Of a stretch of DNA of 64,000 nucleotides, positions 48,840 to 57,556 are shown one piece after another; position 1 is the stretch's first letter; the number at the start of each line of letters is the position of its first letter. The notes below the pieces were generated by a model, which was given only the letters and a program-made list of their open reading frames with translations, ran no database searches and was not told the origin of the DNA. Both the position numbers and the translations under genes were made by a program. Source of the stretch: Salinicola corii (lineage in GTDB: Bacteria > Pseudomonadota > Gammaproteobacteria > Pseudomonadales > Halomonadaceae); NCBI RefSeq assembly GCF_008298015.1, contig NZ_VTPX01000007.1, positions 62,001 to 126,000 on the forward strand, in the 5' to 3' direction.

Positions 48840-49727
48840 CTATTTGGCGATATCGCCGAGACCGACCTTGAAGATCCGCATGATGACGGTGACGAAGACG
48901 ATACACAGCATCAGCAGCAAGAACGCGTAGGCCGCGCCCTGATTCCAGTCGCCGCCCTCGAAGAACCAGTTGTAGATGATCTGAGTGAACCAGCGGCTTC
49001 CCGGAGAGCCCAGCAGCGCCGGCACCGCATAACTGCCCGCAGCCAGCATGAACGTCATGATACATCCGGTGGCGATGCCGGGCTTGGCGTGAGGAATCAC
49101 GATACGCCGGTGAGTTCGCCCCCAGCCGGCACCGAGATCCCGCGCAGCTCGAATCTGGTTGGTGTCGAGACTCTCGATGGCGTTGTAGAGCGGGAAGACC
49201 ATGAAAAGAATGTAGGCATAGACCATGCCCACCAACACGCCGGTGTCGCCGTTGAGAAAGCGGATCGGTCGATCGATCAGCCCCAGGGCGAACAGCAGCT
49301 CGTTGAGCGGCCCCCGGAACGCGAAAATGATGTACCAGGCAAAGGTGCGAAGAATCTCGTTGATCCAGAATGGAATGATCAACAGCAGCAGACAGAGGGC
49401 TGCCTGGCCCGGTGTCGCCACCTTGGCCAGATAGTAGGCCAGCGGATAGCTGACGATCAGGGTCAGTGTCGTCACGAGGACGCTGGACCATATCGTCTTG
49501 AAGAAGATCGCGAGATGAATCTCGTTGTGGAAGAAGGTGGCGTAATTGGTCAGCGACCAGACGTCCTTCGCCCCGCCGCGCTCGGCCGGCAGCAGCGCCG
49601 GGTGAAACGAGTAATCGATCATCTGCCACTGCGGCAGCAGTACCATCACGATCAGCCAGATCCCCATCAGCGAAACGATCGCCATGGTCAACGGCAGTCC
49701 GAAGCGGCTATGCAGTTGCCGCCACAT
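48840..49727 (-). CDS. Polyamine-type ABC transporter permease (PotB/PotH-like)
   Basis: Permease of 295 residues. A first hydrophobic helix (LTMAIVSLMGIWLIVMVLLPQWQMIDYSF) is followed by a periplasmic loop and five further helices; the cytoplasmic loop IRAARDLGAGWGRTHRRIVIPHAKPGIATGC is near 193-223. WINEILRTFAWYIIF is typical of PotB/PotH. The ATG at 49727 (GAGGAG eight bases upstream) overlaps the end of the ATPase gene by 20 bases, indicating coupling. Confidence 0.87.
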   Translation of the reverse strand: MWRQLHSRFGLPLTMAIVSLMGIWLIVMVLLPQWQMIDYSFHPALLPAERGGAKDVWSLTNYATFFHNEIHLAIFFKTIWSSVLVTTLTLIVSYPLAYYLAKVATPGQAALCLLLLIIPFWINEILRTFAWYIIFAFRGPLNELLFALGLIDRPIRFLNGDTGVLVGMVYAYILFMVFPLYNAIESLDTNQIRAARDLGAGWGRTHRRIVIPHAKPGIATGCIMTFMLAAGSYAVPALLGSPGSRWFTQIIYNWFFEGGDWNQGAAYAFLLLMLCIVFVTVIMRIFKVGLGDIAK

Positions 49728-50844
49728 CGACGCTCTCCTCGTTCGCCCGTCCTCGCTCGATGCCCGGCAGGACCAGCGCCCCACGCGGCGAGTAATCCAG
49801 CCGGCAGGTGCTGCCGACCGTAAACTGGGATCCGATGCCGGTGCTTTCCAGCGCCTGCGGCACGTGCGCCCGCACCGTCCCTCCCCGGTCCAGAGCGATC
49901 TCGAGCGTCAGCCATGCGCCTTCGAAGTGCTCGGCCTGGATCACGCCGCCGAACGACAGCGACGAATCGCCGGCACTGCCTACCCGCCACTGTTCCGGCC
50001 GCACATAGAGCGTGGCCTCGTCGCCGGACGCGAGCGGCGAGGTGGCGTATCCGCGCAACGGCGCAGGCAGTCCCGCGTCCAACGTCACCATCCCACCGTC
50101 CACGGCCGTGACACGCCCGGGGAAACGGTTGTTCTCGCCCACGAAACCGGCCACGAAATCGGTCCGGGGTTGTCGATACAGCGTCATCGGATCGGCGACC
50201 TGCTGGATACGGCCATCGCACATCACGGCAACCCGGTCGGACATGGTCAATGCCTCGCCCTGATCGTGGGTGATATAGATGAAGGTGATTCCCGTCTTGC
50301 GCTGAATCGCCTTGAGCTCGGTGCGCATGTGCTGGCGCAACTTGAGATCCAGGGCAGAGAGTGGCTCGTCCAGCAGCAGAACGCGGGGTTCCACGGCCAG
50401 CGCACGGGCGATCGCAACCCGTTGCTTCTGGCCTCCGGACAGTTCGGCGACCGGCTTGTCGCCACTACCGGCCAGTGCCACCAGATCCAGCAATTCGTCA
50501 GCTTTGTCCCTGCGCTTTTCCCGGTCGACGCCACGGACTTCCAGCCCGAATTCGATGTTCCGATAAACGCTCATCAGCGGAAAAAGCGCCAGATTCTGAA
50601 AGATCATCGCGGTGGGCCGGCGGTTGACCGGCACTCGAGTCATGTCGACACCGCCGATAGCGACCGAGCCCTCGCTGGGAGTGAGAAACCCGCTGATCAT
50701 GTTCAAAAGCGTGGTCTTTCCACAGCCGGAAGGGCCGAGAAAACTGAAGAATTCTCCCGACGCTATCTCCAGGGAGGTCGGCTGAATCGCCGTGAAATCG
50801 CCGAATCGCATCGCGACTTGGCTCAGGGTTACGCGACCGTCCAT
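49708..50844 (-). CDS. Polyamine-type ABC transporter ATPase (PotA/PotG-like)
   Basis: ATPase of 378 residues. Walker [10 protein letters not shown] near 37-45, signature LSGGQKQRVAIARALA near 135, Walker B VLLLDEPLSALD, switch His in YITHDQGEA, and a C-terminal TOBE-type regulatory domain (FVGENNRFPGRV..., LYVRPEQWRVG). Its ribosome site AGAGGA is immediately next to a 139-base repeat element at 50858-50996. Separated by 240 bases from the binding-protein gene upstream, with strong hairpins between them. Confidence 0.9.
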   Translation of the reverse strand: MDGRVTLSQVAMRFGDFTAIQPTSLEIASGEFFSFLGPSGCGKTTLLNMISGFLTPSEGSVAIGGVDMTRVPVNRRPTAMIFQNLALFPLMSVYRNIEFGLEVRGVDREKRRDKADELLDLVALAGSGDKPVAELSGGQKQRVAIARALAVEPRVLLLDEPLSALDLKLRQHMRTELKAIQRKTGITFIYITHDQGEALTMSDRVAVMCDGRIQQVADPMTLYRQPRTDFVAGFVGENNRFPGRVTAVDGGMVTLDAGLPAPLRGYATSPLASGDEATLYVRPEQWRVGSAGDSSLSFGGVIQAEHFEGAWLTLEIALDRGGTVRAHVPQALESTGIGSQFTVGSTCRLDYSPRGALVLPGIERGRANEESVDVAATA

Positions 50845-50857
50845 GACGTCCTCTTAC

Positions 50858-50996
50858 GCTTTGTCTCAAAAATGCCTGCGCTCAACCATACGGCGTTAAA
50901 AATCGGCTCAAAATACTCATTTACCCCGTGTAAACTCCGCTTTTTCGCCGATTTTTGCCTTTCCTGGCTATCGCTCGTCGATTTTTCAGACAGAGC
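50858..50996. mobile_element. MITE-like short element with imperfect terminal inverted repeats
   Basis: GCTTTGTCTCAAAAAT (50858-50873) and ATTTTTCAGACAGAGC (50981-50996) are inverted repeats with two mismatches. Inside, AAAAATCGGC and GCCGATTTTT pair, and GGAGTTTAC/GTAAATGAG surround the centre on the minus strand. No coding capacity. It lies just upstream of the ATPase ribosome site. It carries CCATACGGCGTTA (50886-50898), found inverted at 63930-63942. Confidence 0.55.
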
Positions 50997-51023
50997 TTAG
51001 CGTGGTATCCGAGCCGGGAACCT

Positions 51024-51061
51024 GCCGAATTTCGGCAAGCCCCGTGCCAGCTGGCACGGGG
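51024..51061 (-). terminator. Hairpins between binding-protein and ATPase genes
   Basis: CCCCGTGCCAG/CTGGCACGGGG (51040-51061) is a perfect 22-base palindrome, and GCCGAA-T-TTCGGC (51024-51036) is a second small hairpin. They lie 24 bases past the binding-protein stop. There is no strong T run on the minus strand. Likely reduces read-through so that the binding protein is made in excess. Confidence 0.55.
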
Positions 51062-51084
51062 TCTTCGTTCGTCAAAAACGACGC

Positions 51085-52197
51085 TCATGCCGACAGGTAT
51101 CGATCCTGATACTCGTTACGCAACGCGACGTACCAGGGGTCCTGCACCGGCCACCACCACAGATTGTCCAGGTCCTGTTGCGTGTAGGAGTCCTTGAAGA
51201 ACCGACGCGTCGCTTCTGGCAACAGCTCCTCGGCGCCGACGGCGGTCGAGTTATAGCCCGTGGACTTGACGAACATCGCCCCCGCTTCCGGGGTGTAGTA
51301 CCAGTTGATCAGCTCGTAGACCGCGTCGACATTCTGTGCGTTCTGAGGAATGACGAAACCTTCCATCCAGGCTAGCGCCCCTTCCTTGGGCGCCCCGTAG
51401 GCAATCGGTTGGTCCTCGCTCTGGAGTCGAAACGCGGTGCTATCCCAGGTCTGGCCAATCAGGGCACCATTGGTGCGGAAGGCGCCCTGGGCCTCGTTCT
51501 CGGTGGACCAGAACTGGATCACCATGTCCTTGTGCTTGACGGCCTCGGCCAGGATGACGTCGAAGTTGGCGCGCATCGCCTCTTCGGTCTTGAACGAATC
51601 CAGCAACGGTCGCGGCAGCTTGCCCTGGGATTCGAGCCACAGGCCGATGCCGATCAGCGCCGAGTGCGCACGGACCGTGACCCCTTCACCGATATCGGGA
51701 TTCCAGAGGTCCCCGTAGCTGAGCGTCGAGCGATCGATGTCGGTATAGCGGGTGTTATAGGCGATCGCCTCGGTGCCCCAGTCGGAGGGGGCAAAGTAGC
51801 GTTTGTCATCGATCACCCCACCGACTTCCGACCCCTTCATGGCGGTATCCAGGCAACCATCCCAGTGGATACGCGACACATCCAGCGGCTGGATCAACTG
51901 ATAATCCAGATAACCGGGCACCCGATCCACGGTAGGCATGATGACATCGAAGCCCGAGCCGTCGGTGGCCCGAAGCGAGTTCATCAATTCATCGTTGGTA
52001 CCGTAAGGCGTAAAGGTCGCCTTGATACCGGTCTTCGCGGTGAAATCCGACAACATATCGTCGGTGAAATAACCGGCCCAGGCGTAGATGCGCAGGACCT
52101 GATCCTGAGCCAGGGCACGGTTGATGTAGAACGGTACCGAAGCGGCGGCGCCGGCAGCCGCGGCACCCTGCAAGAAACGACGACGGGAAAGGGTCAT
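51085..52197 (-). CDS. Polyamine-type ABC substrate-binding protein with Tat signal
   Basis: Periplasmic receptor of 370 residues, PotD/PotF family. The N-terminus MTLSRRRFLQGAAAAGAAASVPFYINRALA has the twin-arginine motif SRRRFLQ, implying folded export, which is unusual against the Sec-exported E. coli PotD and PotF. VLRIYAWAGYFTDDMLSDFTAKTGIKATFTPYGTNDELMNSLRA and GFDVIMPTVDRVPGYLDYQLIQPLDVSRI are family signatures. It is first in the operon with the ATPase and two permeases downstream. Ligand unproven; polyamine or similar cation. Confidence 0.88.
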   Translation of the reverse strand: MTLSRRRFLQGAAAAGAAASVPFYINRALAQDQVLRIYAWAGYFTDDMLSDFTAKTGIKATFTPYGTNDELMNSLRATDGSGFDVIMPTVDRVPGYLDYQLIQPLDVSRIHWDGCLDTAMKGSEVGGVIDDKRYFAPSDWGTEAIAYNTRYTDIDRSTLSYGDLWNPDIGEGVTVRAHSALIGIGLWLESQGKLPRPLLDSFKTEEAMRANFDVILAEAVKHKDMVIQFWSTENEAQGAFRTNGALIGQTWDSTAFRLQSEDQPIAYGAPKEGALAWMEGFVIPQNAQNVDAVYELINWYYTPEAGAMFVKSTGYNSTAVGAEELLPEATRRFFKDSYTQQDLDNLWWWPVQDPWYVALRNEYQDRYLSA

Positions 52198-52445
52198 CGA
52201 AGGTCTCCTGTTGTTTGTCGATCCACTCTCCCGGCTTCGTCAAGAAGAGGCGTGGAAAACGTTGTTATACGACAGACCTGTTACGACAGCGTGACGCTCC
52301 ATAATATATTGAACATCCGCTCAACAAGAGATTACCAGCCTGTCACGATAATGACATCTAGACGAAGGAGAACATCGAGCCACGAGTTGCAAAGGACGAG
52401 TGCTGTTTGCCGACAGGACAAGCGTAGCCCGTTATCTATCGAGCA
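52198..52445. promoter_or_regulatory. Upstream region of the polyamine-type operon
   Basis: About 250 bases between the binding-protein start and the porin terminator; it must hold the operon promoter. GGAGACCTTCG lies before the start codon. No convincing operator was found. Confidence 0.35.
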
Positions 52446-52477
52446 TAAAAAAAGCCAGCCCCGAGAGGGCCGGCTTC
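52446..52477 (-). terminator. Rho-independent terminator of the porin gene
   Basis: On the minus strand AAGCCGGCCC and GGGCTGGCTT pair across TCTCG, with one G-T pair, followed by a run of seven T. It lies about 40 bases after the porin stop codon. Confidence 0.85.
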
Positions 52478-52517
52478 GTTCGAGTGAGTGGCTCAAGCCA
52501 CTCGCATCGGGGACCGC

Positions 52518-53666
52518 TTAGAAGCTGTAGACAGCGCCGACGGCAACGCCGTCGCCTTCATCGTGCGAACGGTCATACTGAGCGTATTCGACGAAAGTGT
52601 ACATGGCCGGGGAGATATTATAAGTGGCACCAACGACGAATTCGTTGAATGAGTCATCACCAACATAGTCGCCACTATTATTGACCCCACCGGCATTGGT
52701 GATTGCAGCCACTTCCTTATCAGCATCGATGTACTGATAGTTACCATAGAGATCGCCCGAGAAATTATCGGACAACGCGTAGCCATAGCGAGCACCCAAC
52801 GCGTAACGGAGAATATCACCGTCTTCACCCGCGTAGGTTGCATCGGTATTTTCAACCTTCGCAGCAATACGCAGCGTATCGATGACGTACTGAGCGGTCA
52901 GGCCGTAGGCCTTAGCTTCGTATTCAAGAGTCCGCCCGGTCGCTTCCTCAGTTGCGTGCAAACCGTAGTTATCCAGGTCATCGTAGACAGCGGCAAGAGA
53001 GAAGTTACCGATGGTGTACTTGGCACCACCGAAGAACGATGCGTTGGAACCCTGGCTGGAAACACCAGTCACTTCATTGTTAGCACCGAACTCTTCTTCC
53101 GCGTCGCCCTTGTACTGGGTACCGATGGCGAACTGCAGACCAGCCCAAACCGGAGACAGATACTGGAGCTTGTCGCCTTCACGGTCGACATCGACCTGAT
53201 CCGCCAGAGAGCCACCATACAGGCCACCCAGATCAGAAGAAGAGTCAGTCGGGTCGAAATATTCGTTGTTACCAATCGGATCCTGGATCCAGTCATCGAT
53301 CAACGGATCCCAGGAGCCCAAACGAACGTCACCAAAGTTGCCTTTCAGACCCAGATAAGCCTGATCGCCATCGTTGATGCCGCCGTTGACTTTCTCTTCA
53401 TCAGCTTCGTGTTCGAACTCGGCTTTGAAATAACCGGTCAGACCCGGGTTGATGATGTGCTGACCGGAAAAACCGATGGTCGAACCGTTATCGAACACCT
53501 CGTCCTCGGAATTGCCATCCGCATTGTCAACGGACTTGTAGGCAATCTGGATGTTGCCGTAGATGTCGAGCTGCGTGCCGTCCTGGTTGTAGACAGTCGC
53601 TGCCTGGGCAGCGGCAGAGGCGCCCAGGGCACCAGCAATAGCAGTCGCTAAGAGCGTCTTTTTCAT
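52518..53666 (-). CDS. Outer-membrane general porin (OmpC/Omp32-like)
   Basis: Trimeric beta-barrel porin of 382 residues. Signal peptide MKKTLLATAIAGALGASAAAQA, then ATVYNQDGTQLDIYGNIQIAYKSV, with alternating beta-strand patterns, and the C-terminal aromatic AVGAVYSF needed for outer-membrane insertion. PGLTGYFKAEFEHEAD and LGLKGNFGDVRLGSWDP are Gram-negative porin motifs. The mature chain is rich in Asp and Glu, in keeping with a halophile. AAGGAACC precedes the ATG. A 413-base upstream region and strong terminator suggest a monocistronic, highly expressed gene. Confidence 0.93.
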   Translation of the reverse strand: MKKTLLATAIAGALGASAAAQAATVYNQDGTQLDIYGNIQIAYKSVDNADGNSEDEVFDNGSTIGFSGQHIINPGLTGYFKAEFEHEADEEKVNGGINDGDQAYLGLKGNFGDVRLGSWDPLIDDWIQDPIGNNEYFDPTDSSSDLGGLYGGSLADQVDVDREGDKLQYLSPVWAGLQFAIGTQYKGDAEEEFGANNEVTGVSSQGSNASFFGGAKYTIGNFSLAAVYDDLDNYGLHATEEATGRTLEYEAKAYGLTAQYVIDTLRIAAKVENTDATYAGEDGDILRYALGARYGYALSDNFSGDLYGNYQYIDADKEVAAITNAGGVNNSGDYVGDDSFNEFVVGATYNISPAMYTFVEYAQYDRSHDEGDGVAVGAVYSF

Positions 53667-54079
53667 CGCGATAGGTTCCTTAACTAGCTTACTGTTCGAT
53701 CGTGTCTGCAGATGCAGTCGGCTTCGGCACCTTCAACCAGCTTCGTCACGCGAACGAATGACGGCTGCGGAACTTGGAAGCCTTGTTATTGTCCAATGCT
53801 CGCCCGGAAACCTTATACCGGACATTGGAGGAACGCAACAAGAAAAAAACACTGTTTTCGTTCCCTGCGCTTCCCGCCGGTTTGCCTTTCGTCACTACCG
53901 GGATTCGTGACGTCGACCGAGGAAACCGGCTGCTGGCAGCCTAGCCACAGGCTATGACGGTCTCATGACACGACCCATCGGGGCAAGGAATCGGGGCGAA
54001 CATTCCTTTCCCTGCTTGTCTCGCCTGCCCAACGCTACCAAAGTTCAAGTCATCTCAATCGGATTGCGCTTGCTCCGTG
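53667..54079. promoter_or_regulatory. Porin upstream region
   Basis: 413 bases between the porin start and the end of proQ, without a plausible gene. It includes the porin ribosome site and leader. No clear OmpR-type site array or small-RNA signature was recognised. Confidence 0.35.
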
Positions 54080-54991
54080 TCACTCCTGCGGAGGCTGACC
54101 ATGCTTGGCCAGCAACGCCCCGATCTTGCGGTCCAGTTTCTCCGATCGCTGCTGTGTCTCGCGAGCTTTCTGCTTCTTCTGCAACGCTTCCAGTTGCCGC
54201 TTGGCGTGCTTGGCCTCCTCGGCAGTCACCACCTCGCTGTCCTCCCCCGTCAAATCCACTCGACTCGCCCCTTCTCGAACCGATTTCAGGTAGCGCGGCA
54301 GATGCACATAGCAGGCCAACGCCCGGCGGACCAGTTTCTCGGGCCAGGGTTCGACCTCGCAAAGATCAAGATGAATGCCGGTTTTCAGCGGCCGCGTATG
54401 CCCCTTGAAGAAGGTCTTGGGATAGCGCTTGTACCACTGGGCGAGCAGCGCATGCGGCGAGGGCACTTCGTGCTCGGCGCCGAATGCCAGTGAATTCTGC
54501 GGCGGCGGCTCGACATTGACAGGCACCGACTCCTCCGCGGAGAGCTTCGAAGGGATGTCGGGAGACGTTCGAGAGGAGGATGATTCGGACTCACCGTCCG
54601 GAGGCGCCGAGTGCGCGACATCCACGGGCCGAGCGGTCTCGGAAAACGCCCTTGCATGGGAGGGAGCGGACGTCAGGCGCTGCAACGGCGAGATCGGACC
54701 GTGGCGGCCCGCTCTGGTGTCGGCGTCACCATCCGGTTTCGACCGAGGCCGCCGAAATGCCAGATTGCCCAGGCCACGTGCGCGCGTGCCACCGTCCGGA
54801 TCTTCGCTATGATCCTGCCCCTTGACCACCATGGGGTCCAGTTCGGCCAGCGCGAGCAGGCGCTCCTTGAGGGCTCGATTCTCGGCCTCCAAGGCCTTGC
54901 ACCGCTCTTTCTCGGCTTCCAAAGCGGATTGACCCGCTTCGACCTGGTGCTCGATGGCAGCCAGGAGCGCCTGTGTTCGATCCGTCAACAC
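54080..54991 (-). CDS. ProQ/FinO-domain RNA chaperone with long N-terminal extension
   Basis: Protein of 303 residues. The ProQ/FinO domain is near 178-265 (LLAQWYKRYPKTFFKGHTRPLKTGIHLDLCEVEPWPEKLVRRALACYVHLPRYLKSV), which binds structured RNA ends. It is followed by a charged helix (EEAKHAKRQLEALQKKQKARETQQRSEKLDRKIGALLAKH). Unlike E. coli ProQ, the domain is C-terminal: residues 1-55 form a predicted coiled coil (LLAAIEHQVEAGQSALEAEKERCKALEAENRALKERLLALAELD) and 56-175 are disordered. The start is GTG at 54991 with GAGGAG upstream. It lies about 100 bases after folA in the same direction. Confidence 0.85.
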   Translation of the reverse strand: MLTDRTQALLAAIEHQVEAGQSALEAEKERCKALEAENRALKERLLALAELDPMVVKGQDHSEDPDGGTRARGLGNLAFRRPRSKPDGDADTRAGRHGPISPLQRLTSAPSHARAFSETARPVDVAHSAPPDGESESSSSRTSPDIPSKLSAEESVPVNVEPPPQNSLAFGAEHEVPSPHALLAQWYKRYPKTFFKGHTRPLKTGIHLDLCEVEPWPEKLVRRALACYVHLPRYLKSVREGASRVDLTGEDSEVVTAEEAKHAKRQLEALQKKQKARETQQRSEKLDRKIGALLAKHGQPPQE

Positions 54992-55094
54992 GGCACAACT
55001 CCTCTCAAGTCCTCTTGATCAACGTAGGGACATGCCGTCGCTCATCCTGACGACTGGCACTCGATCCCTCCTGGCCGCATGGCCCTGCCGAGAC

Positions 55095-55640
55095 TCAGCC
55101 AGAACCGGCCGCTCGACGGTATTGGACGAAAGCATAGTCCGGCTGACCGGGCTGCGGCGGCATTACGGCACGCTCCACTTCCTGCCATTCGCCGTTCAGG
55201 AAGTCGGGAAAGAATGCGTCCCCCTCGATCTCGACGTCCACCTCGGTAAGCTGGAGCCTGTCGGCGACAGGCAGCGCCTGGCGATAGATCTCTCCTCCGC
55301 CCATCACCACGATTTCGGCCGCATCGTCGATCACCGCTTGATGATCGGCAAGTTGTAGCGCCTCGTCCAGGGAGTGGCACACCCTTACCCCTTCGCGATG
55401 ATAGTGCCGGTCGCGCGTAATCACGATATTCAGGCGCCCGGGCAGCGGTCGACCAATCGACTCGAATGTCTTGCGTCCCATGACCAGCGGCTTGCCAAGC
55501 GTGAGCGACTTGAATCGCTTGAGATCCTCCGGCAAATACCAGGGCAACCGATTACCCACGCCGATGACGCGATTGCGAGATAGCGCCGCGATCATGGCGA
55601 TCGGTGTTTCCGGCTTCATTGCCAATGTCACGTCACTCAT
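55095..55640 (-). CDS. folA: Dihydrofolate reductase
   Basis: NADPH-dependent enzyme of 181 residues regenerating tetrahydrofolate, which thymidylate synthase consumes. [56 protein letters not shown] carries the substrate and NADPH sites, and [24 protein letters not shown] the second nucleotide loop. The ATG at 55640 overlaps the thyA stop (ATGA), coupling the two functionally linked enzymes. [10 protein letters not shown] (seven codons in) is an alternative start. Confidence 0.95.
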   Translation of the reverse strand: MSDVTLAMKPETPIAMIAALSRNRVIGVGNRLPWYLPEDLKRFKSLTLGKPLVMGRKTFESIGRPLPGRLNIVITRDRHYHREGVRVCHSLDEALQLADHQAVIDDAAEIVVMGGGEIYRQALPVADRLQLTEVDVEIEGDAFFPDFLNGEWQEVERAVMPPQPGQPDYAFVQYRRAAGSG

Positions 55641-56431
55641 ACGGCAATGGGCGCCTTAATGGAAGGATGGGATTCGTATCCCTCGATGGCAATATCCTCG
55701 AAGCGGAAAGCGAACAGGTCATCGACCGACGGATTCAGCTTCAGGGTCGGCAGCACCAACGGTTCACGCGAAAGCTGCAGCCGAGCCTGATCGAGATGAT
55801 TGAGATAGAGATGGGCGTCGCCCAGAGTATGCACGAACTCGCCAGGCTCGAGCCCACAGACCTGAGCGATCATGTGCGTCAGCAACGCATAACTTGCGAT
55901 GTTGAACGGCACGCCCAGGAAGATATCGGCACTGCGCTGGTAAAGCTGGCAGGACAACGTCCCATTGGCGACGTAGAACTGGAACAGCGCATGGCAAGGC
56001 GGCAGCGCCATTTCATCGACCAGCGCGGGATTCCACGCCGAGACGATATGTCGGCGGGAGTCCGGGTTGCGGCGTATCTGCTCGACCAGCCTGGCGATCT
56101 GGTCGATATGCCCGCCGTCGGGCGCCGGCCAGCTTCGCCACTGGTAGCCGTAGACAGGGCCGAGATCGCCGTTGGCATCCGCCCACTCGTCCCAGATCGA
56201 GACGTTGTGCTCGTGCAGGTAGGCAATATTGGTCTCGCCCCGGAGAAACCATAGCAACTCATGAATGATCGAGCGTAAATGGAGCTTCTTGGTCGTGACC
56301 AGGGGAAATCCTTCACGCAGATCGAAGCGCATCTGGTGACCGAACACGCTAAGCGTCCCGACGCCGGTCCGATCGGCTTTTTCAACGCCGCTATCCAGCA
56401 CGCGCTGCATCAAGTCGAGATAAGGCCGCAT
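55637..56431 (-). CDS. thyA: Thymidylate synthase
   Basis: Enzyme of 264 residues, the same length as E. coli ThyA, methylating dUMP with methylenetetrahydrofolate. The nucleophile is C146 in [14 protein letters not shown]; other signatures are [47 protein letters not shown] and [26 protein letters not shown]. The ATG at 56431 has AAGGAG eight bases upstream; the open frame to 56524 is rejected. It lies between lgt and folA on the same strand. Confidence 0.97.
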   Translation of the reverse strand: MRPYLDLMQRVLDSGVEKADRTGVGTLSVFGHQMRFDLREGFPLVTTKKLHLRSIIHELLWFLRGETNIAYLHEHNVSIWDEWADANGDLGPVYGYQWRSWPAPDGGHIDQIARLVEQIRRNPDSRRHIVSAWNPALVDEMALPPCHALFQFYVANGTLSCQLYQRSADIFLGVPFNIASYALLTHMIAQVCGLEPGEFVHTLGDAHLYLNHLDQARLQLSREPLVLPTLKLNPSVDDLFAFRFEDIAIEGYESHPSIKAPIAV

Positions 56432-56542
56432 GGGCACGCTCCTTTCCAGTGACAGGCTCGGCGCAAGCGACGAGCCCATCGAAACACTCTCGATTTCAAG
56501 GCCGCTTGAAACTTCGGCGGCCAACCACTCGACGACGCCCGC

Positions 56543-57349
56543 TCAGCGCGTGGGCTGCCCCGGGCGGGCGTCGTCTACCTCATTGTGACGCGACCAGGCG
56601 ATCAGCGCGATACCCGCGACGACCATCGGCAGTGACAGCAATTGCCCCATGGTCAGCCAGTCGAAGGCGATGAACCCCAGTTGCGGGTCCGGGCGGCGGA
56701 AGAACTCCGACAGGAATCGAAACGCGCCGTAGCAGATCAGGAAGAGTCCCGAGACGAAGCCACGTCGACGCGGGGTCAGGGACGCCATCCACAGCACGCC
56801 GAACAGCACGACACCCTCGAGAAAGAACTGGTAGAGCGACGAGGGATGGCGCCCCTGCCCTCCCATTCCCGGGAAGACCAGCCCCCAGGGGACGTCCGTC
56901 ACGCGGCCGGGCAGTTCATGATTGATGAAATTCCCGATACGCCCAGCCCCCAGGCCGATCGGTACCAGCGGCGCGATGAAATCCGTGAGCTGGAAGAACG
57001 CCAGACCGTGCTTGCGTGCGAACAGCAAGGCGGCCAGCAGCACCCCTAACAGCCCTCCATGGAAACTCATGCCGCCATCCCAGACCTGGAATATCCACAG
57101 CGGGTTATCCACGAACCGGTCGAGACCATAGAACAGCGCATAGCCGATACGACCACCGAGCACCACCCCGAGCGCCCCGTAGAACAGCATGTCGCCAATA
57201 TCGTCGCGCTTGAGCCCCAGGCGGTCGGCACGCAGGCGCCCCAGCCACCAGGCCCCCACGAAGCCGACGACATACATCAGCCCATACCAGTGCACCTTGA
57301 GCGGGCCCAACGAAACGGCCACCGGGTCGATCTCGGGGTAAGCCAGCAT
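56543..57349 (-). CDS. lgt: Prolipoprotein diacylglyceryl transferase
   Basis: Inner-membrane enzyme of 268 residues that attaches diacylglycerol to the lipobox Cys of prolipoproteins. Seven hydrophobic segments; the signature [21 protein letters not shown] is the Lgt motif, with [22 protein letters not shown] and the C-terminal [27 protein letters not shown] precedes the ATG. The lgt-thyA-folA order is common in gammaproteobacteria. Its 5' leader is only 25 bases from a MITE-like element. Confidence 0.96.
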   Translation of the reverse strand: MLAYPEIDPVAVSLGPLKVHWYGLMYVVGFVGAWWLGRLRADRLGLKRDDIGDMLFYGALGVVLGGRIGYALFYGLDRFVDNPLWIFQVWDGGMSFHGGLLGVLLAALLFARKHGLAFFQLTDFIAPLVPIGLGAGRIGNFINHELPGRVTDVPWGLVFPGMGGQGRHPSSLYQFFLEGVVLFGVLWMASLTPRRRGFVSGLFLICYGAFRFLSEFFRRPDPQLGFIAFDWLTMGQLLSLPMVVAGIALIAWSRHNEVDDARPGQPTR

Positions 57350-57374
57350 GCTTTCTCCTTGGCTACGAAAGAGT

Positions 57375-57556
57375 TAAGGGAAACGCTGAATAAATCGGCG
57401 AGCAGGATGAAGTGGGCGGCACTCCGTCGCAAGGCGCACGGAGCGCAGGAACCGGAGCATATGGGTTATATGTGAGGATTCCCGACCGGGCTGGCGCTCC
57501 AGCACCGCGCAACGAAGCCGATTCACCTGCGCAGACATTTATGCAGTGTTTCCTTA
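57375..57556. mobile_element. MITE-like element with terminal inverted repeats at the TSUP stop codon
   Basis: The left end TAAGGGAAACGCTGAATAAAT (57375-57395) pairs with the right end ATTTATGCAGTGTTTCCTTA (57537-57556) with few mismatches; both ends carry TA, a possible target duplication. Interior hairpins include CATAT-GGGTT-ATATG near 57459-57474. No coding capacity. The right end supplies the TAA stop of the TSUP gene; the left end lies 25 bases before lgt. Confidence 0.65.
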
